From the NCBI GenBank assembly GCA_024305405.1, contig JAKNDB010000108.1, positions 1,157,001 through 1,221,000 on the forward strand: 64,000 nucleotides of DNA, read 5' to 3'. Within the stretch, counting starts at the first letter, position 1. Each line of letters begins with the position of its first letter. Under the pieces are notes generated by a model. It had not been told where the DNA came from, searched no databases, and saw only the letters and a list, made by a program, of their open reading frames with translations. The position numbers and the translations under genes were made by a program. Source of the DNA: Dirofilaria immitis. Its lineage: Eukaryota > Nematoda > Chromadorea > Rhabditida > Onchocercidae. Shown here one piece after another: positions 27,653-53,800 of the stretch.

Positions 27653-27971
27653 TTTTAATATCAGAAAAAAGAATAAGAGAAAGAGAGAGAGAGAGAGAGA
27701 AAAAAACTTTGCAAAATTTATCAGCATGATAAAAACGAAAAATTGCCTAAAATTTAATATTTATACATTTAATGCTTATTTATTGAGTGATTAATTAATT
27801 AATTAATTAATTGAGGTAAAAATATTTGTTTTTGCAAAGTTTTCTCTCTCTCTCTCTCTCTCTCTCATTTATTGAGTGATTAATTAATTAATTGAGGTAA
27901 AAATATTTGTTTTTGCAAGTTTTTCTCTCTCTCTCTCTCTCTCTTTCACTTATTCTTTTTCTGATATTAAA
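27653..27971. repeat. Nested inverted and direct repeats with GA/CT cores
   Basis: The outer arms, 27653-27716 and 27911-27971, are imperfect reverse complements of about 60 bases (AATATCAGAAAAA, then AGAATAAG, a GA tract, then ACTTTGCAAAA on the left). Inside lie two direct copies of a segment of 80-90 bases (27776-27868 and 27867-27948) that each carry GATTAATTAATT, then GAGGTAAAAATATTTG, then a CT tract. A further GA tract lies at 28083-28146. Confidence 0.75.
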
Positions 27972-28974
27972 ATACTTGATATCATTAAATTTCATCATCC
28001 ATCAATTATATAATTTATATCCTTTTTTATTAAAAAAATTTTATTTTTTCCATTAAAATTCGAAGTGCAATTATATACAACAAGAGAGAGAGGAGAAAGA
28101 GAGAAAGAGAGAGAGATAAAGAGAGAGAGAGAGAGAGAGAGAGAGAAGAAAGGAGGCGAAATAAATGATAATTATATTTTAGATTTTAAAAAAAAATTTC
28201 AGATTTCTTCTTAAATCTAAATTTTGGATAAATTAACCGGATGCGTAAAAATATTGAGTTTTATTTTTTAACTAAAATATAATTTTCTGTTTATTTCAAA
28301 TGATCAATCATGAATAAATTTGTTAACCGTAGGATGAATACAAAAAGATTTAGGATGGAAAAAAGAAAATTAATACGCAATATAGATAACAATAAATATT
28401 AAAATTTGAATTGTAGAACTTAAAAAGAAAGCGATATATCAATTTATCAGCATAGTAAGTTTTATTTGCTTGAAATTTACTTTTTATTAATTATATCATT
28501 AATTATAAAAAGACTCGTTATCAATTATAAAAACTTTTGATCATCGTTAAATCAAATGATCGTTGCAAAAATAATCCAGAAAAAAAAAGTGGAATAGTTG
28601 TCTGATTAAGTTTTAATAAAATTCATAGATTTGTAAAATTGATAGCTTATAAGGATTGATCAATTATTTATCATTGATCTTCCCTTAGTAAAATATATAT
28701 TTCGCCTCTTTTATAAATCAAATCCAGATGATAATTTTTGATTTTTTCATTCATCTTTTCCGGAATAACAAAAGATACAAATGAAATTTCGAAATTTGAA
28801 CTTGCACGAAAAATAAAAGAAATTTAAAGCTTATTTAAAAGTTTGAAACTTTTTTAAATTCTCTGAGAGTAAAATTAAATTTTGAAAATGAAAAACATTG
28901 GCAATATTTCAAAATTTATACTCTCATTTTTGCTCTTATCATTTCTTTCTTTTTTACACTGCTAAGTAATTGTT

Positions 28975-29343
28975 AATATGATCATTATCATTCATTTATA
29001 TTGGACTATTTGAAATGTCGAATTCAAAATTTAGTAATAATTACTGTTGCAAACTTCAATTCATATACAAACTTTTAATTCCCTTGAAATCGATTACCTA
29101 AGTAATCCATTCGAATTTATCGATATCGTATAATTTTTTTTCTTGAGAATCACCTGTTTCTAAATCAATATCAATATGATTGATTATTGTTATTCATTTG
29201 TTTTGAATTATTAGAAATTTCGAGTTCAAATTCTAGATAATAACCAAAAAATATTGAAAGTTTCAGTTCGAATATAAATACTTAATTTCTTCCAAATTGA
29301 TTATTTAAATAATCCATTCGATTATATTACTGATATCGTATTT
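28975..29343. repeat. Diverged tandem segmental duplication
   Basis: Two copies of about 170-195 bases, 28975-29133 and 29173-29343, share an order of landmarks: TTATTCATTT-like, GAAATTTCGAGTTCAAA-like, TAATAA, AATCGATTA/AATTGATTA, TAATCCATTCGA, and GATATCGTA. Copies have drifted and differ by small indels. Confidence 0.65.
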
Positions 29344-30587
29344 TTAAACAAATAATTCAATTTAAATTAACACTGGGTAACGATGAATTGAATATTATCA
29401 TCCGTTTCATTTATTTGTTGAAAATTTTGCAAATTAAAAATGATTAACAACAGAACATATCTTATTGATATATATTTTGAATAATTGATATTCATCAAAA
29501 ATATCTTTATCAATAAATTTTAAATAATAAAATAAAAATTTTCCAATTTTATCAAATAATTGGTTTTTTTTTTTTCTTTTCAATTTCTTTCCATACATCA
29601 TCTATGAAATGAATTATTCAAATTAAAATATTTCATTTTGAATAAGACGAAAATTTATTGCTAAATCAATTTTTATAAAATATATTTTTTTTTTTTTTAA
29701 AAAAAAAATCAAAACATTTACATAGCAAACAAACATCATTAGAGTCTATTTGTAAAATTTTCATTAAATTACATTACAATGCTAAACATATCATTTATAG
29801 ATTGAAGAAAGTTTGTTCAAATTTAATTCTAATTGATTTTTTTTTTTTAAATAAAACGAAATGAAAAAGTTAAAAAAAAAAAAAAAAAAAGAAAACAATG
29901 CAAATCCATTAGAACAGAAGTTTTTGTTTTTTTTTTTTTTTTTGTTCAAATTTCATTAATTTTATTTTTTATTAAATTTGAAAGAATTAATTTATCAAAA
30001 TTTTGAAACGAAAAAAACCAAAAAAAAAAAGAAAAATATATTTAACGAAATGATGATATGTATTGTAATATAATATAAAATTAAATATTATATATGTAAT
30101 GATAAAATTATGATTTAATAATTATTATGATTATAATTCTTATAATGTGGTCTTTTTTCTCTCTCTCTCTCTCTCTCTCTGTCTTTCCTTTTTCGTTTCA
30201 TTAAATTTGATTTAAAAATTTTTAATTTGAATAAATATTATTAAATTAAAATTCGATTATCATTCTGATAATCGTATGATGATCTTTCCTTCTTTCATTC
30301 TATTAGATTATTTATTATTGATGGGAAACAAAAAATTAATTAAAATTTCATTTAATACAAAATAATATCCAAATGTTAGCATTGTGAAAGTTTAAATTTG
30401 AAATTTTCGAAACATAATTTCTTAATTCATGTTTAGCAAGATGTAATGCATTGAGATATTTGAAATTTAATAATGAAAAAATTTAAATTTTCAAAATAAT
30501 AAATGTTTGAGAAGGATTTTTAAACGAAATAAAAGAGTTAAAAAAAAAAAAAAGAAAAGTAGTAGGAAGTAAAACAGAGAAAACAGA

Positions 30588-30664
30588 TAATAAATTAATT
30601 AAGTAATTATGTATATTTATTATGTATATGCATATTTATACATAATTACTTAATTAATTTATTA
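30588..30664. repeat. Perfect 28-bp inverted repeat with 21-bp spacer
   Basis: The left arm 30588-30615 (TAATAAATTAATTAAGTAAT and the next eight bases) and the right arm 30637-30664 are exact reverse complements. The spacer 30616-30636 holds ATATGCATAT. Such arms would form a hairpin or cruciform. Confidence 0.9.
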
Positions 30665-31394
30665 CAATAATTTCATTCAAGAAGAGAATGAAAATAAAAT
30701 GAAAAAAAAAAAATAAAAATTCAATTATATATTTTAAATGAAATGAAATGTTTTGCTTGTATAAGTAAATATTTATATTCTTAAATATAAAAATATTTAT
30801 ATTTAATATTTGAAATAATTATAATATTCCCAACATATAGTATTTTTTAGTGAAGTATATATAACATAATACTGCCTAATGAAATCATCCGAAAAATGGC
30901 ATCTTATCTTATCTATTTATCAAATCGCGCTATATTATCTGTCTATCAAATCGTATCATATTATCGATTTATCTATAAAATCAAAGTATATTTTATCTAT
31001 TTATTCATCTATTTTAATCTTATCTGATGATAATATTAGCAACAAAGAAGAGCGAAAATTGAAATTTGAATTAATTAATATAATTCAAGTACAACTTTTC
31101 ATGTTGTTAACTTAAATTAAATTCTCATTATTCATATCATTGTTGTTAAATTCTTATCATTCATATTACTGATATTTTAATCTACATATACTTAATATCA
31201 GTTATAGACTTAAAAGTATTTTAAAATATAGCAAATAAAAAAATCAAAAAGGAATTAAAATTAAAACGAGTGATTAAATTCAAATTTGATGAAATCTTCA
31301 GTATCACAAAGTACATTCCATGAATCGAATTATTTGGTTTTTGAATTTGTTAAATTATTCCTATCATTTTTTCGCATATTTTTGTTATTCCGTA

Positions 31395-31687
<293 letters not shown>

Positions 31688-32614
31688 AATTTATATTATT
31701 ACGTATTCTCAATTTGCAATAATTAATTAATTAAAAATTCTAAAATTAATCAGAAACAAAAAGAAAAAACTGCACAAATATTAAAGGTTAATTTCCATCG
31801 TAAAATGATATAATTTTATCAATGGTAAATTTTATAAAAACTATGTAATCAAAATATTTTTGGAGAAAAAAAATTAGCTAATTAAAAGAATTAAATAGGA
31901 TCAATATGTTTATTTGTGATTTATTTGATCTAAAAATTATTGAATAAAATTTCGCTGATATCTTTTAATTTTATCATAAAAATTATCATTAAAAAAAAAT
32001 TATTAATTTAACATTGCATATTTCTATCGCTTGATATCTGATACTTCGAAAATTCCATTTTCTCTTTTTCATTCAAATGAATTACTAGTGATTATCATTC
32101 GTCATATTAGAAATTGATGAAAATAATTCGAGAATTTATGTTTTGCTTTAATATTTTCGATGAAAATAAAGCATAACAACTCCTTATCATTTAAAATATT
32201 CAATTGATCAATGACCGTTATATCATAAATTTATCGTAACAATCGCTCTAAGGGAATGATATGAAACGTCTTTTTCTAACCTGATTTCAATCAGTTTTAT
32301 GAAATTAAAACTATTCTACCTGATGCATTTGTTGAGCATAAATGCAATTCAATAAGCAATTAATGACCGAGATTATTGATTCGTAAGCTTCAAATCTGTA
32401 AGAACAGTTTTTATAGGAATAATTTTTACAGCAATCTGTCTGTCAATTCAAGTTGATAACTGTATTAACAAATTTGATATCATTGGTAGTTTCTTCGTTT
32501 ATTCTATAACTCCCTCGGTGTATATATATTGCAACAAATTGAGGTTATTCAATAATTAAAATTGGATAAAGAATGTAAGAAACAACAATTAATCACTATT
32601 TTATTTATAATGCA

Positions 32615-33325
32615 TCTCTGTATAATAATACAAATCAAAAAATAGAACTAAAAACAAAATACAGATTATTTGATGTGACACTAGATAAAATCAATTCAAA
32701 AATTGAATAGTTGCAAAAAAGAAATGTATAAGAACTAGCTGAAGTTACAAATTATTTTCAAAAAAAAAGAAAAAAATCAATCAAACGGAAAAAATGAATC
32801 AGGAAAGCAAATCTCAATATTTCCCTCAGAAAATTTTTATAAGTGAAAAAAAAGATAATAACAACAATAGAGCTTATTTCTAACATCAAAGATCTGAAGG
32901 AAAACAACAGAAAGAAAAAAATGCTCGAGTGATTTTTCTGCAAAACATTTTAAAGCGCTGATAATCACAGCTTCCATTATTTAAATTTAATTGTTACTAC
33001 ATTTACAATGTATTTCCGTACACAAAATTCGAAGCTGAAGGACAGAACTGGAGATAAAATACAGATTTTTCAATGCGATATTTGAAAAAAGAGCAAAGAC
33101 AAAGGAGGACCAAAACTATCTGAAATTTCAAAAAAATTATTTATAGAGAAGAAACTAATTAAGAGATAAAAATAAGTTCGAAAAGAAACAAATTTCAGTT
33201 TCCTTTCAAAAATTCTGTAAGTGAAAAAGATAACAGCAAAAATAGAGCTCGTTTAGCATAAAGATCAGAGAGAGATAGAGAGAAAGAAAGTGCCCGTGTA
33301 CTTCTTCTGTAAAGCAAATAATGCG
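32615..33325. repeat. Diverged tandem segmental duplication 3' of the MYST gene
   Basis: Copy 1 (about 32615-32950) and copy 2 (about 33005-33325) share ordered landmarks: AATACAGATT, then AAGTGAAAAA followed by GATAA, ACAGCAAAAATAGAGCT or its variant, CATCAAAGATC/CATAAAGATC, and a final TTCTGTAAAGCA or TTCTGCAAAACA. Drift and indels are heavy; no long frame is conserved between copies. Confidence 0.6.
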
Positions 33326-33972
33326 CTAAGGTGCATGGCCGATACTTCCAGTGATCAAATTTAACTACATAACTATGCAAAATGATAAAATGCACAATTA
33401 ATTTCATTTTGATTAATCTGAAGATTAACATTTAAATGAAATAAAATGAAAGTACGAGATCAGATCATGATACAAAGCAAAATAGTAGATCGACAAGACC
33501 TGTCAGGATGGATTTTTTGTCAAGTTTTTGTTCTTTTTAGGACAGAAACAAAAGTAAATTAAAGCCAGGTTACCCAAACAACAATAATAACAGCAACAAA
33601 GAGATGTCAACTATCGTTAAATGATAAGAAAATTTTGCATTTTGATCTATTTATTGTAAAAGGAAAAGTCTTACGAAATTGCTTATCGGAAATAAATTCA
33701 CCATCCCATAATAATCTACTAGCAAATGCAGGAAAATGGATTTGCTCATCATGATAAAGAAAAAGTTTGCAAAAATTACAAAACTACTATATGTATAATT
33801 AGGCAAGATATATTTTGAGTGCTTAAAAACATCGAGTAACAAATGATAGATGTTGTTCACTGAACATGACTTAAGTATGTAAATACAAGACCCACAATTC
33901 ACGAAGTCAGAAAAAAATTTTATTTTAGAAACGAAGATAAACTGTCTAGATCCTGTAATCCAAGAATAAAAG

Positions 33973-45478
<11,506 letters not shown>

Positions 45479-46384
45479 TGGAAACAAAGACTTCTCTTTA
45501 TGAAATTCCAAATCAAAAAGCAACGATAATTCAATCAGCAGAAATTAAAAGTAAATTTATAATGAGGGTATGCAATAATTTCACATTACTGCAGGAAAAA
45601 AAGTGAATTAAAAACATGTTGTACTGAAAAATTTCAAAACATCAGATGCAAAAGCTTTACAACTGGTATTGTTAACTTCAACCAACACGTCGACTGTATT
45701 TGATATGCAACAATGCTAAATCCGGAGAAATAATAATGAAACTGAATTCTGATTGTAAATACTAAAAGTTTCGGAACTAATCACAACATTTCACTTTCAG
45801 TAATTGGCAAATATTACATAACTTAATAAGTCCTCAACTTTCAAAAAAACTATGCAAATCTTTCTTTTCTTATACTATTTGATTGTCACGAAATGAATTT
45901 AATTAAAAAAAAAAAAAACTGTGCAGTCTTCAAAAGTTGGTCGATATCATTGTATACCAAAATAAGATTGATTCTGAGACAGCAGAGAGTATCTAAATCA
46001 GTAATAACTCCTCTAATATCTGGTTTAAAGTAAACATTGGCAGGAATGTAACTGAGTCGATGAAATAAACTTCGTATAGAAAGGTAATTCGACGTATTCT
46101 GATATCTTGGACAATAGGGTTAATGTAATATAACACAAAATATTTCGCGCATCCATCATACTCTAAGTATGTCTGACGCAGCAAATCATCACTAAATTAT
46201 TGTTGGACGAAGTCAACAATTAATTAATCGCTTTGGAAGAGAATAATTTCTATACTTTTCTCCCAATGGTTTTTGTTCGCGTTCTAACATTTGTTAGATA
46301 ATCAGTGACCTATACAAATATGAGATACTTAAATCTGACAAAGTCTAAAAGACACGCATCATCTCATACAACTACCGTCAATAA

Positions 46385-46472
46385 GCAACACATACATATA
46401 CATAACATACACACAAACAGACACATACACACACATACACGTACATATACATACATACATACATACATACAT
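46385..46472. repeat. ACATA/CACA microsatellite
   Basis: Degenerate CA, ACATAC and CATA repeats. They lie upstream of the first MYST exon I can read. Confidence 0.8.
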
Positions 46473-47195
46473 AAATGCTGATGATAATTACGTCCAACAT
46501 CATATCTAGGAATAAGAGGTTAAACAAACAGTAACAATGCCTGAATGGAAAACTAATCAGTCATTGTCGTGAAGCAAACATCATAACAGTGACATGAAAA
46601 TATGAATAAGAAGTTCAAATACTTTATCCTTACCTATTACAATCCATAACCTATCACTAATAGGTCACAATCCATTAATTCAGATAAATCTATAATAAGC
46701 TAGTTAACTAGAGATAAGCTCATTTAGAAAACAGGCTGATATTTCAAGTTATAATCTCATTCAACTAGACCTAATGCGTTACTACAAAATTACAGAAAGT
46801 ATGACTGATCCACAATTTAACAGGTCATAATGTTATCAATCCGCAATTAACCCGTATCACAATTACCGCAATTAACACATTAACACCAAAATTCACAAAT
46901 TAAAACCTATCCCATTAATTTGCATAAATCCACAACTATAACCCGCACAAATCTCGCAAACATAATTCATGTAAATCGCAAACATAACCTACGTAAACCC
47001 ACAACCAGCAAACCGTCAAGTTAACCCGCAATCCAATTCACGACCCGTCAAATCGGGCCATCAATCTCGAACTGATCCTCGCTACTCGTTTATTCTGACT
47101 CTTAACAAGAAATTCGTGAAAGCTTGCAGCTAAAAGTTTTATGAGCATATGGGGTCCTAGCACGAACGGCGCTTTATTCGACGTAAATCAGCCGA

Positions 47196-47203
47196 TGACG
47201 TCA
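47196..47203. promoter_or_regulatory. CRE palindrome TGACGTCA
   Basis: Perfect 8-base cAMP-response-element consensus in a relatively GC-rich patch (47130-47220) about 1.8 kb upstream of the first readable MYST exon. Binding by a CREB/ATF-type bZIP factor is inferred from the motif only. Confidence 0.4.
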
Positions 47204-48589
47204 TGAAAGCTACGTTTTGGTGCATTTTAGCGTAAACAAACGAATCAATAACGAAAGCTTACTAAAATTGTTAGATAATTTAAATGAGTATGATTAGGCT
47301 TCTAAGCAGGATGAATTTAATTTTTAATAAATTATATAGATATTTTGAAAGTTTACGTTCATATCAATAAATGGGTGATGTGTTTGTTACAAATAGTTAA
47401 AAAAAAAAAAGGAATGTAACAAATTTGACAATTTAATTTTTTTTTTTTTGTCGAGAAAAATTTCCTATGAAATAATCCGTAACAGATTTCACTTTTACCC
47501 ATTGATACAGATTTGGTTACATTCCATTGTAGAAGTTTCGATCCTTCTTCCTGATTCCTAACTTAATTCTCCGGAACAAAATTATTCGGAAAAATCAAAA
47601 GTTAGTATTAATTTTCATAAATTTCATTGGAATTTCCTGAGTTAAATTTCTCGAGGAATGAAATAGCAGTAAAATTTAGTGATTCAGTTTAATTTACGTA
47701 AAATAAATCAAAGCAATTGAATAATTTTGAATTGAAATTATTGTTGTTATCCTTTGTGATGTAATTAATTTTGGAAATTTGAAAATTTAGATTTTATTAT
47801 TATCATAGTTGATATTTCGTGACAATGCGACATTGCAATATTTGAAGCATTTGTTTGTAGGTCAAATTTCTTGTTTACCTGACTGTTAATATGCTAAATT
47901 TTCTAAAAATAAACTCTACCAATTTTATGTATTTATTAATTGAACAAATTAAAATATGCCATAACATTTCTCGAATTTCATGCTTCTTTGCTACCATGTT
48001 ATTACATATATTTTAAACTTTTTTTTTTTTTTTAGAAATTGATAAGTTCGTAATTGAGTAATATAAAGTATAAATTGATTAGAATTGATAATTGAGCGGA
48101 TCAATGATTATTTTAATGCAAGAATTACATGTATATATATATTGCATAGGATTATAAAAAAAAAAATTGTGATAAAAAAAAAAGGCTTATAAATTTAAAA
48201 TTATTTGCGAAACTTTTATCGCACAAAATTGCAACATTGTTACATTTCTAAAATTGATCGTTTCGAAAAAGTTGTTTAACAAATCTCGAAAAAAAAAAAA
48301 GAAGGGGAAAATCAAGAATAAAAAAAAAAAAAAGAAAAAGAGGAAAGATTTATAATAATATCATTTATATATAAATCATGCATATCAAATTAATAATCAC
48401 AGCAATAATTAGCATAACAAAAAAATTAGCCGATTATTTGAAATACATAAATCAAAATCTAACAATTCTTTATTAATTCGTATTTAATATATATATATAT
48501 ATATTAGGCATTTTTAAATTCCATATTAAATTAAAAATCATAATTTTTTTTTTTTTTTTATTGATCGTAACAATATCGAATTTAACATT

Positions 48590-50816
48590 TTACATAATAT
48601 TGCAGCACATATTTCTAGGTGTTGCAAGACTGGTATAATATTTCGTATTCTGTTGTATCGCCCATTGTAATTGTTGAAAACGCGATATTTGTGGTAGCTC
48701 AGAATCGGATAAAGTTAAATCCTAAAAAAAAAAAAAAAAAAAAAAAATTTCAAATTTAATTCATTCTTCAAATTTAAAAGTTGAACTCTAAAAGAAAAAA
48801 ATTTAAAAAGAAATATTGTTAAATTATAGGATTAATTTATAAAAAAAAATATATTTCTCAAAAATTCAAATTAATCATTTATAATGATAATATCAATGAT
48901 ATAAATCATTCCGATTGATTTATTATTTTGTTTATCCAAAAAATTTTCACATAAACAATTTGATAAAAGTTTGAAAAAAAAAAAAGTTGAAAATGCGTAC
49001 ATCACCATTACTGAATGCATTTAATCGTATATGTCCACCTTCAAAATAATCCTCTTCAATATGTTTATCAATCTATAAATAAATATCATGCAATCACTTT
49101 TTTTTTTTATCAATCAATCGTTTATCAAATGTTTTCATTGATAAAAAAATTGATAAATTATTATTGTTATTGATCTTCTTTGTTGCCTATAAATCAATAT
49201 CAATCAATCTTTTTAATCAACTTACTTTCATTTTATCATTTTATCAAACGTCTTTTATTGTTAGAAAATCGATAAATTATGATTGTTATTGATTTTTCCC
49301 ATTTATAATTTTATTTTCTTTTTCTCATTTGATGATTTATTACTGTTTATTCAAATATTATGAAAAAAATAAAATGAAAAAAAAAAGGAGGTTATAAATG
49401 AATCAAATGATAAAATGATAATTGAAAAACCTTTTAGGTTTTAGAATTGATGATGTAGTAGTATTATATTGTGGATTAAATGTTGCTATTTGAAGGCATG
49501 AAAAATCTGCTTGTGGATAACCATATTGCTAAAATAAAATTAATTGATGTTAAGCATTTCGTTTTAATTATTTATCAATCAGTATTATCAATAATAATCT
49601 AGCAAAGAATTTATATTTAATTTAATGCAATTTTTACCGAAATTGTAGGTCGAAATGAAAGTTCTTCAAATTCTGCTTTCAAACTTTTTGTTGTTGATGC
49701 AGAAGAATCGAGAAATTGATTCTCAAAACCATCACGTAAACGCTCAACAAGACCATCTTCAGATAATGAATCTTCAGTATTGCTACCACCTCCTTAAAAT
49801 TTTAGTTAAAAATATTTCAAATTTACTCAAATAATAATATTACGCTTCTTTCTTCATTACTCTCTTCTTCGTTACGTCGAGAAAAATTGTGATAATTGTA
49901 GAAATTTATATTTCAATTTGATAAAAACAAAATGTTCAGTTTGTAATTATTTTTACATATCAAAATTTAAATTTGAATTATACCATAGCGAATTAAAAAT
50001 AAATTCTTTCCTAAAATTAGCTAATCGGAATATAATAAATTAAGCTTTCTACCTTTGCCAAAATTATAGTATTGATGAAACAATTCTATCAAACCTTGTA
50101 AGAGACGATCCAATTGTCGAACTTTCTTGGAATAAATACCATCTGCATGCAAAGCAGAATCCATTGCAGCAAGAACCGGACGTGATGCTATCTCATATTC
50201 TAATATAATTTCAAATTATTAATTTCTTTTTGATTAATTAATTAAATATTTCAAAAATTATATATTCAAGTATTAAATTTTACAAAAACAAAATATGCAT
50301 AATATTTGATTTAAGCAATAACAACAAATATTATATTAAATACTTGAAATTGTTTATTAAATTGAAAAAGACAAAAATTTCATTTCAATTTTTAATTCTC
50401 GAATAAATTATAACTTTTGGAAAATTTTAATTCAGAAACTAAGAAATAAAGAAAGAGAGAGATAGAAAGAGAGATAGGAGGAGAGAGAGAGAGAGAGAGG
50501 GTGAAAAATAAATAAATAAACAACTAACCTGATCGTTGCATTCGATCAATTGTTGATTTATTTGTCGTTTCATCATCGATCATATTATTTGTTTCATTCA
50601 TAATAGTATCAAACTATAAATTAAATAAATAAATTTAAAAAAAAAAACTTTTTTAGGGTTTTTTTCTCAAAACTTTTAAATATATTTTATCAAATTTGTT
50701 ATAAAATTTTGTATTTGTTTTTGAAAAAAATGAGAAATCAAATTTAAAAAAAAAGGAAAAGGTAAGGATTGAATGAAATTTGAATTGGAAAGTTTTAAAT
50801 ATACATTTCAAATTTA

Positions 50817-50877
<61 letters not shown>

Positions 50878-53800
50878 AATTTTTAAATTTTTCATATACT
50901 TTTAATGAATACAAATTCATTGATATAAAATTAAAAATGTATTAAAAATTTTACCCAAAACTTTATCAATTAATTTCTTATCAAATCAAATAATCAATTT
51001 GTACAAACAAAAAAAAAAAGGAAAGAAAAGAAAGAAAGGCGAGAAACATACAAGATAATTATCCCATAGTAAAAGTTGTGAATTTGATAAATCTGGACAT
51101 GAACCACCAAGTGGATGCATTTCACTATTTGATGCTTCTTCAATTGATGGTTGTTCGGATAATGAATTCTACAATTATTTATTTTTGTTTTATCATTTTC
51201 AATATCATGAGATAATCGAAATATTTGATAAAATTTAAATTATTGATTATTTTAATCAATAATTTAAACTATTGATTATTTTAATCAATTCTATTTAATA
51301 ATTGATTTTTTTTCTTTAAATTTTTGAATAAACCTTATTCAAATTTGGTTCCGATGATGTTGCTTGAAGTTGTTCTTGCGCTGCTTCACTTTCCAATATC
51401 TCCAAATCGTTGCAATAACTACTAACACTTACTTTCTGTAATTTAATTGAAAAAAAAGAAGAAAGTTTTTCTTTTGAAATTTCATAAGTTTTATTTATTT
51501 TTTGAATTTTAAATTATATTACGGAAATGTAAATAAATTTACTGTAATTAATCGATCAATTTTATCAATGCAATTATAACATTTTTTAATTGCTAACAAT
51601 ATTTTATTGATAAAAATTGAATTATTTGCTGCGATAAAATTCGAAATTAGCATAAATCGATTATACAAAAATAATCAGTTTAGTTTTAGAAATGATAAAT
51701 AAGCTGATTATGATAAATCCAACAATCAAAAATTTGAATAATTCAATATTATCGCATAATTTTCCTGTTTTCTTTTTTTGTTTTTTTAGAAAAAAAAAAA
51801 AACAGAATGAAAATTTACCTCAACCGCATTAGATAAATTAGGTTTTAGACGACGATGTCGTTTTCTACGTTTCTTTTTAGGATAACTGCCGGAATTGGTG
51901 GACCGATTCCGGCTAAAAATTTCGAATATTTAAGCATAAATTTTATCCAAATCATAACAAATAATAATAGTAATAATGATAATAATAATAATAATGATAA
52001 TAATAATATGAAGATGATGAATATTTTTATTGATTGTCTATTCGTAATTTAAAAAAAAAAATGGATTTTTATTTTTTTCATTTTTTGGGCTATTTTCAAC
52101 AACCATTATTACTATCAATTTTTTCAACGAATCAAAATTTCATTATTCTTACAAAATATGATAATGAAATTTTATCATAACAATCGAAAAGAACTGATAA
52201 AATATTTAAGAAAATTAATTATATAAAAATTTCTAATTTATTTAAGAAATTAACAAATCAATTCGATGAATTTTTTTTTTATCAATCAAATTATTGATAA
52301 TAAAATTTAAAAAAAAAAAGAAATAATAATTTATGATTATTAAGTTGAGGAAAATTGAAGAATTTCTCAAAAACTTATTATCATAATTAGCTCGGATGAA
52401 ATTATCATTTAATTATGGATACTATTTATAATTTGATAGAAACTTTATTAAAAAAAAAAAAAAAAAAACGAAATCAAATTTATCGTATTCAGATTAATTT
52501 ATCATATCATCTTGCGTATTTTACATGTATATATAGAGAGCGCGAGAGAGGAGAGAGAGAGAGAGAGAGAGAGTGAGAGAATTATTCGAATTTTTAATTT
52601 CAAAAATTAAACTTTCAAAAAAAAAAAACTTTCTGAGACAAATATAACTTTCAGTTCTTATATAAAAGCAAAAAAAAAAATAAATAAATAAATAAATGAG
52701 AAAAATCAATATTATTAAAATTAGATTTAATATGTAAGATTGTTTACGATATTTATACGAAATAGATATATTTATTTATACTTTCATTTTATTTCAATTT
52801 ATTTCATTGGCTTTACGAATTTTCGAGAAAGTGTAATGTTCGTCTTTTAATTCTTTTTTTTTTTTTTTTGTTATTTAAATATTACACACAGGTTGCTTGT
52901 ACTATTTTCAAAAAGCTTTTTTTCTTTTTTTTTTTATTTTTGAATATATCATTTTTAAAATGCAAAAGTTATCTTCCTCTTTTATGATTTTTTTTTTTTA
53001 AATTGTATATTTTGGTGATGGAGAGAGGTGAAAAAAAAAGGGAAGAAGAAGATGAAGATGAAGAAGAAGAAGAAGATGATGAAGAAGATGAAGATGAAGA
53101 AGAAGAAGATGATGAAGAAGATGAAGAAGAAGAAGGAAGAACGAAAAAGTTTGTTTATTACAACAAAAATTTCTTTCCCAAATAATTCTTATAATGTAAA
53201 GAAAAAAAAAAAAAAAGAGAAAAATTTATGGTTTGAAATTGTGTAAACAAATTTTTATCGTTTTTGTTTTTGTTTAGAATAATTCATTCGTATCATTTAT
53301 TTAACATATTTATGCTTTTCAGATATTTGAACTTTTTAATTTTGTTTAATAAATATATTGAATTTTTGAAGAAAAAAATAAATAAATAATTGTAACAAAA
53401 TTAGTAAAGTTTAGCATGAAAATTATCAAAAAAAAATAAAAAATAAAAATAAATGATAATAATCAATAGCTTGTTGATAAAGATAAGCAAAAATGAGCAT
53501 AAATAATTAGAGCAATGTTAAATTTTATCAAAATAAATATATTAATACTGGATCAAATTTTATGCTTCAATAAATGTTTATCTAATTTTTGAATTTATTT
53601 CCTATCACTTTTATTCATTCCGTAATCAAATGAATCAATAAATTCATTTGATTCCAAGCACAATCTTTTTATCTTTTATTGGAATTCTATAAGTTTTTCA
53701 AAAAAAAAAAAAAAACATGATAATGATAGTAATAGTGATGATGATAATGATAATATAATGATATTGATGTATAAATACAGATAGTGATAAATGTATGAAT

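Larger units (their letters stand above)
45479..48589. other. 5' flank of the MYST gene and 3' flank of the next gene
   Basis: This stretch may hold unseen 5' exons of the MYST gene: the exon ending at 45478 has a strong acceptor (TTTGTTTCCAG) and is open upstream of its ATG. I could not identify such exons; 45480-47250 is less AT-rich than typical intergenic DNA here, which fits 5' UTR, promoter or N-terminal exons. The part after 47280 is AT-rich with long A and T runs and shows nothing codable. Confidence 0.45.

Noticed and set aside
53003..53185. Acidic Glu/Asp-rich 60-residue frame on the plus strand
   Set aside because: A GAAGAT purine tract inside an intron of the minus-strand gene; the second frame is equally open as Lys/Met, as expected from a repeat.
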